A DNA stretch of 64,000 bases, from assembly GCA_017431785.1 (NCBI GenBank), contig JAFRKJ010000077.1, forward strand, positions 1-64,000, given 5' to 3'. Below are positions 16,306-25,579 of the stretch, piece by piece (position 1 is the stretch's first letter; the number at the start of each line of letters is the position of its first letter). Position numbers and translations under genes: made by a program. The notes below the pieces were generated by a model. The model ran no database searches. It was not told where the DNA came from and saw nothing but the letters and a program-made list of their open reading frames with translations. The stretch is from Bacillota bacterium. GTDB taxonomy: Bacteria > Bacillota > Clostridia > Peptostreptococcales > Anaerovoracaceae.

Positions 16306-18306
16306 ATGAAAAGAAAATGGTTGAAAACAACGGCGGCATTACTCATGACGGCAGCCATGACAGTAGCCTTTTGCGCCTGCGATGGCGGCGGCAAAGTGTC
16401 GGTTGAAGATAATGATGTGGACCGTTTCGACTTTGACGCGGAAAAAACGGTTCCGACGGAGACACAGGATGTTGCAGTGCTGCAGGGATCCTGGTATGAA
16501 ATGGGCTATCAGCTAGGCGAGCAGTTCCCGGATGAAGTTAAAGCTGCAACTGCGCTGAACGTTGCGGGACAGACTGAGTTTTGGGGTTCCTATGAGAAGG
16601 CCGTCAAGGCTTATGACCCGTATCTCGAAATGGCAGACAAATGGTTCATGAACGATAAAGACGGCGGTCTGACAGATATGATCAAGGGAACGGCGGACAG
16701 CACCGGTATGTCATTTAATGATACGATGATGATGTACATTGATGCCAACACAGACAAAGTGCGAACGGCAGAGGATATCGGTAAAGGATCTGCAGCGCAG
16801 AGCGGCAAAGTGACGGCAGATGTACAGGCAGATGATCAGCGTGATTGTTCGGCAGTCCTTGCCTGGGGCAAAGCAACCGGGACAAAAGGTGTTATCGGCG
16901 CCATGAAAGCAGATATAGGATATGGAGATCTGAACTACGTTCCGACACTCCTCTGTTTCCCGGATCACGGCAATGCGTTCATCAGCACGCATGGAGTATT
17001 CGGTTCAGTTGCCAATGAAAAGGGATTCATGATTCAGTCTCCGGGCGGCAGTGTTGTAGATCCGGATCAGACTTACCGTGTGGGAATCTTCCCGCATATG
17101 TATCTGGCGGCTTATTGCGATACGACACAGGATGCCATCGATGTGCTGGGTGATCCGGATAAGACACCGGTCGACGAGTGGTGGCCGACGACGACAGATT
17201 TCAACATGGGAATGGGTGACGCCACAGGCGATGCGGTAATGTTCGAAATCACAGGAACAGAGAGAAACATAAGACACTGTGGGGACGACAAGTACATCAG
17301 CAAGACAAAGGCAGGAGATGCCATGGTCAACAATGAGACTTCTGATTATCTTGTTGCTGCTAACTGGTACATGGGAGAAAACATGCTCTTCTCGTCCAGA
17401 CTGAATTCAGCATTTGGCCTCGATGAACTGTGGCCGGACGGACTGGCCAGATACTGGTCTGAGGAAAAAGTACTGCAGGATAATGACGGCAAAGTGGATG
17501 TTGAGGTCATCCGCAAGGCTCTGTCCAACGCCAACTACTATCTGAGGGATGATTACACTTTCGATTGTTTCCCTGACTGGGATTATTATGGAACCTTCGT
17601 GCCAAATGAGATCTACGAAGGATTCGAGAACGGTTCCATCAAGAGATCCGATTATTATGGTGATTCCTGGACGGAAGAATGGGGCGAACCGCTGACAGGA
17701 GAAGAAGTCCAGGCGACGAAAGAGTTCTCAAGCGGATGGCATAATGTTCAGAAGGAAGGATGGTCTTTGATTCTTGACAACTCCTACTGGGCACCGGAAC
17801 CATATACGCCGGAAGACAAGACTGGTCTGATGAACATCTTTGACAGCAATACAAAGGAAATGTATCTGCTTAAGGGTAGCGCCAACCGCGCGATTTCCAA
17901 TATCCCGGAATCAACGGGGACCTTTGCTAAAATTGCGTTCGCCGACAAGGATTCCATCAAGGGCACTGGCGGAGATGCTGCAAAGGCTATGCTGGAAGGA
18001 ATGGAAGTGGAACTTGAAATGCAGATCTGGGAAGCTGCCCGTGATCTGACAAAGGCGGGCGTTGATCCGGATTCTGCAGACGGCCAGGTACTCTACGGTT
18101 ATCTGGACACAGCACGCACGGCAATCTATCAGGCGCAGTCCTACGAAAGCAAGGGCTTCAGCGCCGCCAATGACAGCGCAAGACTGAAAGATTACTCAAA
18201 AGCAATGAGCAAGTATATCGAAGGACAGTGCTATGCGAAACTGGCAAAGAACGACCCAAAGGCACTGAAAGTAGATTTTGGAAAGTTTGAAGCAACAGAG
18301 AAATAA
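16306..18306 (+). CDS. Second C45-family Ntn-hydrolase lipoprotein
   Basis: This 666-aa paralogue of the preceding protein starts from GAGGAGG. The signal peptide ends near C25 (AFCAC), a non-ideal lipobox. VPTET then GSWYEMGYQLGEQF is at about 50-74, the presumed nucleophile is C181 (RDCSAVLAWGKAT) and the GNAFISTHG segment follows. Compared with its neighbour it carries about 120 extra residues, mostly in the region after 380. The C-termini of both (QIWEAARDL, then a helical Y-x-Q-rich end with CYAKLAKND) align. The pair looks like a tandem duplication that has diverged, suggesting two related extracellular amide substrates. It is followed after 17 nt by the carboxylesterase, in one operon. 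Confidence 0.8.
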   Translation: MKRKWLKTTAALLMTAAMTVAFCACDGGGKVSVEDNDVDRFDFDAEKTVPTETQDVAVLQGSWYEMGYQLGEQFPDEVKAATALNVAGQTEFWGSYEKAVKAYDPYLEMADKWFMNDKDGGLTDMIKGTADSTGMSFNDTMMMYIDANTDKVRTAEDIGKGSAAQSGKVTADVQADDQRDCSAVLAWGKATGTKGVIGAMKADIGYGDLNYVPTLLCFPDHGNAFISTHGVFGSVANEKGFMIQSPGGSVVDPDQTYRVGIFPHMYLAAYCDTTQDAIDVLGDPDKTPVDEWWPTTTDFNMGMGDATGDAVMFEITGTERNIRHCGDDKYISKTKAGDAMVNNETSDYLVAANWYMGENMLFSSRLNSAFGLDELWPDGLARYWSEEKVLQDNDGKVDVEVIRKALSNANYYLRDDYTFDCFPDWDYYGTFVPNEIYEGFENGSIKRSDYYGDSWTEEWGEPLTGEEVQATKEFSSGWHNVQKEGWSLILDNSYWAPEPYTPEDKTGLMNIFDSNTKEMYLLKGSANRAISNIPESTGTFAKIAFADKDSIKGTGGDAAKAMLEGMEVELEMQIWEAARDLTKAGVDPDSADGQVLYGYLDTARTAIYQAQSYESKGFSAANDSARLKDYSKAMSKYIEGQCYAKLAKNDPKALKVDFGKFEATEK

Positions 18307-18323
18307 GAAAGGAGAGTGTCGTT

Positions 18324-20024
18324 TTGAAAAAGAAACTGTTAACAATTATGGTGTTCGCTGTATCCATGGCATTTGTATGTCTGGGATTGACGGCATGTGG
18401 CGGTGATGGAACCGGTACAGCAGAAGCACCGGAAGCAGAAGCACCGGAAGCAGAGGCTCCTGTGGTAGAAGCGCCTACAGGAACTTACACAGGGATTGCC
18501 AACGATGGGGTGATGGAATTCAAAGGTATACGCTATGGCGAATTCACTCCGTTCCTGCCGGCGACAGATGTTACAACAACGACAGAAGATCAAATCGATG
18601 CGACAGAATACGGCGCGAACTGTATACAGCCATATAGTGAGGTCGAGGTATCATCACAGGATCCTTGTTCACATGACTGCCTGTTCCTGAATATCTTTAC
18701 GAAAGATACAGCGACGGAAGACAAGCCTGTAATTTTCTGGATTCACGGCGGCGGTTACACTTCAGGAGGAGAATCAGATCCTTGCTATGACGCACAGTAT
18801 TTCGTTAGGAATCTGCCTGAAGGAGAAGATTGTGTATTTATCACCATCAACTACAGATACAACTTCATGGGTGGCTGCGATATGTCCATTCTGGAAGGGT
18901 ATACGGAGGAATACGCACAGGCAAAGGATCTCTCCAAGCTTGATCAGAAGCAGGCGCTCAAATGGGTCAGTGAGAACATCGAAGCGTGGGGTGGAGATCC
19001 AAACAATGTAACTATCATGGGACACTCTTCCGGTGGAGCCGCAGTTCAGGCTTTGTACGTTGATCCTGAATGTAACAAGTACTTTAACAGATGCATCCAA
19101 AACAGCGGCATCATGTCCAGTGTTGCAATCAGTGAAGAACAGTTTGCCGAGAACTCACAGACGATCTTCGATATCCTCGGCGTGAAATCGGTCGATGAGC
19201 TCACGGCGCTTTCTGATAAAGAGATCAACAGCAAGATCGAGGAGATATGTGAAGCGGTTGACGCGGGAAATAGATGCGCAGATGGTGTTGTCACATCAAA
19301 GACCTGGTGGGATGATTTCAGAAATGGTTCCGCCAAGGACATTGACCTTCTGGTCGGTTCCGTCAACGGAGAAGAGGACTGGGATGCGATTGACTGGGAC
19401 AACGGCAATTCTGAGCCAATCAAGGATGCGGAGATTTTGCATAAGATGATGACTGATTATGAAAACGGAAAACCTGAAGTATATGGCGTACTGTACGGAC
19501 AGGATCTCTATGACGAATACCTCGCGCTTGGTGAATTTGATTCTGATGTTCAGAATGCGATGACGCTTTGGAATGAATTCCGTGCGCCATATGGTTCACT
19601 GCTTGCGGCAGAAGTTCAGTCAAAGAACAATGAAAATGTATGGCTCTACTATTGGGAATACGCACCGGATAAAGACATGGTTCTGGAGTATTCAAAGGAT
19701 GCTGCAGAGGTATCACCTTGGGGAAGAGCGATGCATACCATGGATGTCTGTCATGAGTTTGGAACGAAAGAAGGATACACAGAACTTACGGGCGATCCTG
19801 CGAAGTGGAATGACGAACTTACAACTCAAGTGCAGGCTGCAATGTATAACTTCGCAAAGACAGGAAACCCAAATGGAGAAGGCGTTGCAGAGTGGAAACC
19901 TTACAATGATGAAACAAGATGCACGATGGTTGTAAAAGAGGATGGTACGATGAAGTGCGAGAGCAACTACAGAAGCAACGTATATGATCTTCTCAGAACA
20001 GTCAGACCTTATGGCGAGCAGTAA
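18324..20024 (+). CDS. Type-B carboxylesterase lipoprotein
   Basis: An alpha/beta hydrolase of the cholinesterase/para-nitrobenzyl esterase family, anchored to the outer face of the membrane. The lipobox is LTAC (C25). A Pro/Ala/Glu-rich linker with a repeated EAPEA unit (about 33-51) follows. The oxyanion loop is HGGGY (141-145), the family signature DCLFLNIF is at 118-125 and the nucleophile is S235 in GHSSGG. A late histidine in MDVCHEFG is the likely triad member. The start is TTG with AAAGGAGAG eight bases upstream. It closes the three-gene lipoprotein hydrolase operon and is followed by a terminator. The acyl or ester substrate is unknown. Confidence 0.88.
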   Translation: MKKKLLTIMVFAVSMAFVCLGLTACGGDGTGTAEAPEAEAPEAEAPVVEAPTGTYTGIANDGVMEFKGIRYGEFTPFLPATDVTTTTEDQIDATEYGANCIQPYSEVEVSSQDPCSHDCLFLNIFTKDTATEDKPVIFWIHGGGYTSGGESDPCYDAQYFVRNLPEGEDCVFITINYRYNFMGGCDMSILEGYTEEYAQAKDLSKLDQKQALKWVSENIEAWGGDPNNVTIMGHSSGGAAVQALYVDPECNKYFNRCIQNSGIMSSVAISEEQFAENSQTIFDILGVKSVDELTALSDKEINSKIEEICEAVDAGNRCADGVVTSKTWWDDFRNGSAKDIDLLVGSVNGEEDWDAIDWDNGNSEPIKDAEILHKMMTDYENGKPEVYGVLYGQDLYDEYLALGEFDSDVQNAMTLWNEFRAPYGSLLAAEVQSKNNENVWLYYWEYAPDKDMVLEYSKDAAEVSPWGRAMHTMDVCHEFGTKEGYTELTGDPAKWNDELTTQVQAAMYNFAKTGNPNGEGVAEWKPYNDETRCTMVVKEDGTMKCESNYRSNVYDLLRTVRPYGEQ

Positions 20025-20061
20025 ACAGAAATACTGAAATATATTATTCAATAAGACACAG

Positions 20062-20094
20062 GAGAGGGCAGTCTCATCGGCTGCTCTCTTTTTT
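20062..20094 (+). terminator. Terminator of the lipoprotein hydrolase operon
   Basis: GAGAG(GG)CAG pairs with CTGCTCTC with a two-base bulge, followed by TTTTTT. Confidence 0.75.
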
Positions 20095-20161
20095 GCTGGT
20101 TTCCATGCTGTCCACAGGGACAGTACACACCGCAACTCCGTCTTTCTTCTTCTGTGTTTTG

Positions 20162-20170
20162 TGTTATAAT
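20162..20170 (+). promoter_or_regulatory. Extended -10 promoter of the murE operon
   Basis: TGTTATAAT (TGn plus a perfect -10) lies about 40 nt before the chosen murE start. No -35 is recognisable. Confidence 0.5.
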
Positions 20171-20211
20171 CATCATGGATTATTGTTGCAATGGAGGCAA
20201 ATGAAAATAAT

Positions 20212-21738
20212 ATGAAGCTGAAAGAATTACTGGAAGATCTGAAATTCGAAATACTGAGTGAAGGCAGAACAGGTCTGGACACAGAAGTCACTGACATTGT
20301 GCTGGACTCGAGAAAAGCAGAGCACGGATGCTTGTTCACCTGCATCAAAGGAGCAGTCGTCGACGGCCATAAATTTGCGGCGGACGTTGCAAAGGCAGGT
20401 GCAGGGGCAATCATCGTAGAGGATGCGATCGATCTGCCTGCCGGCACAGCACCAGTCGTCGTAAAGGTTCCGGACAGCCGTTATGCGCTGGCATGTGTGA
20501 GTGCAGCTTGGTTCGGTCATCCGGCGGAGAAACTGACGACCATCGGCATCACGGGTACCAAGGGCAAAACCACTACGACATACATGGTCAAGGCCATACT
20601 CGAAAACATCGGTCACAAGGTTGGTCTGATTGGTACGATCGAGGCGGACACGGGTTCCCGGACGATACCGGCAGCCAACACGACACCGGAGTCCTATCTG
20701 GTGCAGAAGTACTTCGCCGAGATGGTGGAGAATGGATGCGACAGTGTGGTCATGGAAGCATCCTCGCAAGGATTCATGCTCCACAGAACAGCGGGATTTA
20801 CCTTTGACTACGGTATCTTCACGAATATTGAACCGGATCACATTGGTCCGAATGAACATAGAGATTTCGAGCACTATCTGGAATGCAAGAAGATGCTCCT
20901 CAATCAGTGCCGCGTAGGAATCGTCAACAGAGACGACGAGCATCTGGCGCAGATTCTGGAGGGAGCAGGGTGTCAGATCGAAACCTATGGAATCGGTGCT
21001 CCCGGAAGCGAACCGGGCAGCGCGTCTAACGCGGCGGAGCTGGTAGATCCGGAGCACGACCTCAGAGCTGAGGATATGGAGCTCGTCTCCCATCCGGGAT
21101 ATCTGGGCATCAAGTACCACGTGAAGGGCATGATGGATTTCCCTGTTGAGATCGACATCCCGGGCAAGTTCAGCGTCTATAATTCGCTGACCGCCATCGC
21201 TATCTGCAGACACTTCGGCGTCAGCCCTGAGGCGATCACCGAAGCCCTGAAGGACATCCACGTCAAGGGCCGTGTCGAACTCATCAAAGTCAGCGATGAT
21301 TTTGCACTGATGATCGACTATGCACACAACGCCATGGCGCTGCAAAGCCTGCTGGAGACTCTGCGCGAGTACAATCCGCACAGGCTTGTAACGGTATTTG
21401 GCTGCGGCGGAAACCGCGCCCGCGACAGACGGTTCGAAATGGGAGAAGTGTCAGGAAGACTGGCGGATCTGACGATCATCACAAGCGACAATCCGCGCAA
21501 TGAAGATCCGCAGGCGATCATCGATGACATCAAGGTCGGCATCGGAAAGACCGACGGCAAATACGTGGAAATCATCAACCGCAAAGACGCTATGAAGTAC
21601 GCCATCGAGCACGGTGAGCCGGGCGACATCATCATCTGCGCAGGCAAAGGCCACGAAACGTATCAGGAAATCAACGGCGTGAAATACGATATGGACGAAC
21701 GCGTTCTCATCAAGGAAATACTGGAGGAACTGAAATGA
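20212..21738 (+). CDS. murE: UDP-MurNAc-tripeptide synthetase (meso-DAP adding)
   Basis: This adds the third stem residue of peptidoglycan with ATP. It has the P-loop GITGTKGKTTT (112-122), the middle-domain ASSQG (183-187) and FTNIEPDH (203-210), and the residue-3 specificity motif DNPR (426-429), which indicates meso-diaminopimelate rather than lysine. That agrees with dapA, dapB and ddh in this window. The frame also opens at 20191, seven codons earlier, but GGAGG lies inside that extension. Its spacing to the ATG used here is rather long (13 nt), so the start is moderately sure. The last four bases overlap the next gene (ATGA). Confidence 0.95.
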   Translation: MKLKELLEDLKFEILSEGRTGLDTEVTDIVLDSRKAEHGCLFTCIKGAVVDGHKFAADVAKAGAGAIIVEDAIDLPAGTAPVVVKVPDSRYALACVSAAWFGHPAEKLTTIGITGTKGKTTTTYMVKAILENIGHKVGLIGTIEADTGSRTIPAANTTPESYLVQKYFAEMVENGCDSVVMEASSQGFMLHRTAGFTFDYGIFTNIEPDHIGPNEHRDFEHYLECKKMLLNQCRVGIVNRDDEHLAQILEGAGCQIETYGIGAPGSEPGSASNAAELVDPEHDLRAEDMELVSHPGYLGIKYHVKGMMDFPVEIDIPGKFSVYNSLTAIAICRHFGVSPEAITEALKDIHVKGRVELIKVSDDFALMIDYAHNAMALQSLLETLREYNPHRLVTVFGCGGNRARDRRFEMGEVSGRLADLTIITSDNPRNEDPQAIIDDIKVGIGKTDGKYVEIINRKDAMKYAIEHGEPGDIIICAGKGHETYQEINGVKYDMDERVLIKEILEELK

Positions 21739-23114
21739 AAGAATATGACATTATTATAGTAGGTGCTGGTGCAAGCGGCGTATTCATGAGCTACGAACTG
21801 GCAAAGCTGAATACCAGCGCGCGTGTGCTTGTGCTCGATAAAGGCAGCGATCTGGACGGCAGAGTCTGCCCGATCAAGGCAGGCAAGACTAAGACCTGCG
21901 TCAAGTGCAATCCGTGCCATATCATGAATGGATACGGCGGTGCCGGAACACTGTCCGACGGAAAATACAACATCACAACTCAGTTTGGCGGCGACCTGCA
22001 CAACTATGTAGGTTTGGACAAGGCCATGGAACTGATGGAGTACGTGGACGAAGTGCTTTGCAGCATGGGCGGCGCTGATGCGAAGCTGTATTCAACGGGC
22101 AATTCCGAACTGAAGACAGAGTGCCTTAAACACGACCTGCACCTTTTAGAGGCGAAGGTCAGACATCTGGGAACGGACAGAAACGTCAGAATCCTGGGCA
22201 AAATGTTCGACTACTGCAAAGACAAGATCGACATGGAGTTCCACACAGTAATTGAGGATGTGGAACGTCAGGAAGACGGCACCTTCATCGTGAAGACGGA
22301 CAAAGGCGAAGTATTCTCCTGTAAGGATCTGGTGCTGGCAACGGGTCGTTCCGGTTCCAAGTGGATCTCACAGATCTGCGACAAGATGGGCGTCGAGCAG
22401 AAGAAGAACCGCGTGGACATCGGCGTCAGGGTAGAGCTTCCGGCGGAAGTATTCAAGCATATCACAGATGATGTTTATGAAAGCAAGATCATCTATCAGA
22501 CAGATAAATACAATGATCTGGTCAGAACGTTTTGCATGAACCCGTACGGCGAGGTCGTATCAGAGAACACGAACGGTATCGTCACAGTGAACGGACACAG
22601 CTACGACGATCCGTCCCTGCATACACAGAACACCAACTTCGCACTGCTCGTATCGAATCACTTCACGGAACCGTTCGACGACAGCAATGAGTACGGTGAG
22701 TCCATCGCCAAGCTGTCCAATATGCTGGGTGGCGGTGTTCTGCTCCAGAGATTCGGAGACCTGGTGAAGGGACGCCGTTCCAGCGAACGCAGAATGCGCA
22801 AGTGTTTCACGCAGCCGACGCTGCAGGCGACTCCTGGTGACTTGTCTCTGGTTATTCCGAAGAGACAGCTGGACGATATCATCGAGATGATTTATGCCCT
22901 CGATAAAATTGCGCCGGGAACAGCCAATGAAGATACACTGCTCTATGGTGTGGAAGTCAAGTTCTACAATTCTGTCGTCAAAGTTGATGGAAATCTGGAA
23001 ACGGCAGTGCCGCACATGTATGCGCTGGGAGATGGTTCCGGCGTGACCCACTCACTGTCACAGGCTTCCGCCAGCGGAGTACACGTAGCGAGAATTCTGG
23101 CGGAGAAGTATTGA
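21735..23114 (+). CDS. COG2509 FAD-dependent dehydrogenase with Cys cluster
   Basis: A 459-aa flavoprotein with an N-terminal dinucleotide motif GAGASG (10-15) and a C-terminal FAD motif (YALGDGSGVTHSLSQA). Just after the first strand comes a conserved Cys group, C45, C55, C58 and C61 (CxxCxxC), with the typical NGYGGAGTLSDGKYN segment. The family is uncharacterised, and the Cys group hints at a metal or redox disulfide site. It overlaps murE by 4 nt and precedes a C_GCAxxG_C_C protein, another redox-type family, which suggests shared electron transfer. Confidence 0.87.
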   Translation: MKEYDIIIVGAGASGVFMSYELAKLNTSARVLVLDKGSDLDGRVCPIKAGKTKTCVKCNPCHIMNGYGGAGTLSDGKYNITTQFGGDLHNYVGLDKAMELMEYVDEVLCSMGGADAKLYSTGNSELKTECLKHDLHLLEAKVRHLGTDRNVRILGKMFDYCKDKIDMEFHTVIEDVERQEDGTFIVKTDKGEVFSCKDLVLATGRSGSKWISQICDKMGVEQKKNRVDIGVRVELPAEVFKHITDDVYESKIIYQTDKYNDLVRTFCMNPYGEVVSENTNGIVTVNGHSYDDPSLHTQNTNFALLVSNHFTEPFDDSNEYGESIAKLSNMLGGGVLLQRFGDLVKGRRSSERRMRKCFTQPTLQATPGDLSLVIPKRQLDDIIEMIYALDKIAPGTANEDTLLYGVEVKFYNSVVKVDGNLETAVPHMYALGDGSGVTHSLSQASASGVHVARILAEKY

Positions 23115-23152
23115 GAGAAAACAGAGTATAGAGTATTGAGAAGGAGATATCC

Positions 23153-23647
23153 ATGAGCGAAACAGTAAAAACGGAAAACACTGCAGCTGCACCTGCCAAA
23201 CCTGATCCAAACGCATGGAAAGAGCAGTTGGTCGGAAAGAGCGATAAGGTTGTGAAAGCCGTTACAAATCATCACAACAAATACAACTGCGCACAGTCGG
23301 TGGCGTGCGCTTTTGCAGAAGACCTGGGAATGGATGAACAGACCGTGTTCAGAATGATGGAAGGGTTCGGTTTTGGCATGGGCTCGATGCATGAGTGCGG
23401 GGCCGTTTCTGCAATGGCAGCAGTGGCAGGACTGAAGGAGTCAGACGGCAACCTGCAGTCGCCTGCTTCCAAAAAGGCAAGCTACAAAGCCTCCAAGGCG
23501 ATGCTGAAGGCCTTTGAAGAAAAGAACGGTTCTACAATCTGCAGTGTGATCAAAGGTGTTGAAACGAAAAAAGTTCTCCGCAGCTGCGACGGCTGCGTGG
23601 AGGACGCAACGGAAATCATTGAACGGTATTTAAGAGGGGAACTTTAA
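23153..23647 (+). CDS. C_GCAxxG_C_C family redox protein
   Basis: A 164-aa cytoplasmic protein of the family defined by spaced cysteines and a glycine-rich turn. Cysteines are at C46, C82 (GFGFGMGSMHECGA), C130, C145 and C148. The first 25 residues are an Ala/Pro/Lys-rich, probably disordered extension. Family members are found beside oxidoreductases in anaerobes and are thought to be redox carriers, though the chemistry is not established. AGAAGGAGA precedes the ATG. It is third in the murE operon, after the COG2509 flavoprotein. Confidence 0.85.
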   Translation: MSETVKTENTAAAPAKPDPNAWKEQLVGKSDKVVKAVTNHHNKYNCAQSVACAFAEDLGMDEQTVFRMMEGFGFGMGSMHECGAVSAMAAVAGLKESDGNLQSPASKKASYKASKAMLKAFEEKNGSTICSVIKGVETKKVLRSCDGCVEDATEIIERYLRGEL

Positions 23648-23698
23648 GAAATAATACGTAGTAAAGCAAAGTAAAGGAAAGCGAAAAGGAGAACTGTA

Positions 23699-25504
23699 AT
23701 GTCTGGCGAGAGTGAAAAGAGGAGGAAGGCAATTGCCTGGGCTGAAGAAATTGTATCCTATGTGGATAATGACCCGCGTCCTATTGTCAAGTGCAAGGAA
23801 TCCAGACCAATTACCGACATCAAGGATCTGCTGGTTTCAAGTACAAAACTGTATGGGGACAACGTTGCATATTTGCAGAAGTGGGACAGAAAAGGAGAAT
23901 ATGAGCCAATTACCTACAAGGAAGTCCTCGCCGATGTAAATGGCATCGGAACGTGGATGATGGATAAGGGCCTGACCGGAAAGAGAGTTGCGGTCATCGG
24001 ACCGAACTGCTACCAGTGGTGCAGCACGTATCTGGCTGTTACCGGAGGCATCGGGTGTATCGTTCCGTTGGATAAACAATTAAATGCTGACGAGTTAAAA
24101 AACCAGATCCAAAGATCTGAAGTGTCTGCGGTCGTATTTGATGATGCTCATCAGGAAGCATTCCAAAAGATCAAAGCAGATGGCGATACAAACCTTGAGC
24201 TGCTTGTGGCTTTCGATGCTGACGAGGAGAAGGACGGCATCTATGCCTGGAAGCAGATCAAAGAAGAAGGCAAGAAACTGATCGAAGCCGGCAATTCCGA
24301 TTATGTGAATGCAGAAGTGGATAATGAAGTTATGAGCATCCTGATATTCACATCCGGCACAATGGGCAAACCAAAAGGCGTCATGCTCAGCCAGAAAAAC
24401 GTGTGCGCCGAGCTGATGATCGCACCGACAACCTTTGAACTCAGACAGGATGACATCTATCTGTCCTTCCTGCCTTTGCACCATACTTACGAGTGTACTT
24501 GCTGCTTCCTGATGGCGCTGTACAAAGGCTCAGCCGTTGCATTCTGCCAGGGACTTACATACATCACGAAGAATCTGAAGGAAGTCAGACCGACCATGAT
24601 GCTGGCAGTGCCGGCACTCTATGAGAAGATGTACCAGAGAATATGGAAGAGTGCGCGTCAGCAGGGAAAAGATGCAACACTTCGGAAGGTCATCAAGATC
24701 AACCGTTTCACAAAGAAGTTCCATATCGACCTGGGAGATAAATTCTTTAAGGATATCCGCGATGTGTTCGGCGGCAGAATGAAAACACTCATCTGCGGCG
24801 GCGCCAAAATCGATCCGCAGATTCTGGACGGACTTCAGGATTTCGGGTTCAATGCCCTTCAGGGTTATGGCCTGACAGAGGCGGCCCCTATGGGTGCGTT
24901 CAATCCGCAGGATGCGCCAAACTCCAGGTCCATCGGTGTGCCGTTCCCGGGACAGGATATCAAGACGATCGATGTCAACGAGGAGGGCATCGGAGAAATC
25001 TGCATCAAAGGCCCGAACATTATGCTTGGATACTTTGATGATCCGGAAGAGACAGCGAAGGTCCTCGATGAGGAAGGCTGGTTCCATACGGGCGATCTGG
25101 GCTATGTCGATACAGATGGTTATGCATATCTGACAGGCCGCGCCAAGAACGTTATCGTGACAAGAAAAGGCAAGAACATCTATCCGGAGGAGATTGAATA
25201 CCTGATCAATCTGATTCCTTTTGTGGAGGAGTCATATGTGTTTGGCGCTGCGGAAGATGAGGGTGATGACACCTTGCTTGTGGCTTCTGTCAAAGTCGAT
25301 GATGGGGAAATGGCAGAGCTTCTTGGACCGGATTATACCGATGATGACGTCAAGCGGGAAATCTGGAAAGAAATCGACAAGATCAATGCAGAAGCTCCTA
25401 TGCACAGAAAAATCAGGAGAGTCATTCACCGGAAAACCGATTTCATACACAACACCTCTTCCAAGCTCATGAGAATGGTCGAGGAAAACAAACTGGAAGA
25501 GTAA
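23699..25504 (+). CDS. AMP-forming long-chain acyl-CoA synthetase
   Basis: This activates a carboxylic acid, most likely a fatty acid, to acyl-AMP and then acyl-CoA. ANL-superfamily motifs are TSGTMGKPKG (about 217-226), GYGLTEAAP (about 390-398), HTGDLGY and GRAKNVIV (about 462-486), and a C-terminal K in NTSSKLMR that fits the catalytic lysine. The length of 601 aa suits the FadD/Faa group. AAAGGAGA precedes the ATG. It is the last gene before a bidirectional terminator. The chain-length preference cannot be read from the sequence. Confidence 0.9.
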   Translation: MSGESEKRRKAIAWAEEIVSYVDNDPRPIVKCKESRPITDIKDLLVSSTKLYGDNVAYLQKWDRKGEYEPITYKEVLADVNGIGTWMMDKGLTGKRVAVIGPNCYQWCSTYLAVTGGIGCIVPLDKQLNADELKNQIQRSEVSAVVFDDAHQEAFQKIKADGDTNLELLVAFDADEEKDGIYAWKQIKEEGKKLIEAGNSDYVNAEVDNEVMSILIFTSGTMGKPKGVMLSQKNVCAELMIAPTTFELRQDDIYLSFLPLHHTYECTCCFLMALYKGSAVAFCQGLTYITKNLKEVRPTMMLAVPALYEKMYQRIWKSARQQGKDATLRKVIKINRFTKKFHIDLGDKFFKDIRDVFGGRMKTLICGGAKIDPQILDGLQDFGFNALQGYGLTEAAPMGAFNPQDAPNSRSIGVPFPGQDIKTIDVNEEGIGEICIKGPNIMLGYFDDPEETAKVLDEEGWFHTGDLGYVDTDGYAYLTGRAKNVIVTRKGKNIYPEEIEYLINLIPFVEESYVFGAAEDEGDDTLLVASVKVDDGEMAELLGPDYTDDDVKREIWKEIDKINAEAPMHRKIRRVIHRKTDFIHNTSSKLMRMVEENKLEE

Positions 25505-25519
25505 CAAAAACAACAAAAA

Positions 25520-25545
25520 GGCGCCCGTCAGGGCGCCATTTTAAT
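25520..25545. terminator. Bidirectional terminator, acyl-CoA synthetase / racemase
   Basis: GGCGCCC-GTCA-GGGCGCC perfect hairpin with ATTTTAATT on the plus side and TTTTTGTTGTTTTTG on the minus side, between convergent genes. Confidence 0.85.
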
Positions 25546-25579
25546 TAGCGATCGTTCCGCAATTTATTTCGCAATCCGT

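Noticed and set aside
20175..20204. 9-codon ORF upstream of murE, possible leader peptide
   Set aside because: No ribosome binding site, it starts only 4 nt after the -10 box and no attenuator hairpin follows.
20227..21381. 384-codon minus-strand frame inside murE
   Set aside because: Shadow of murE in the opposite strand; the sense frame has all Mur ligase motifs.
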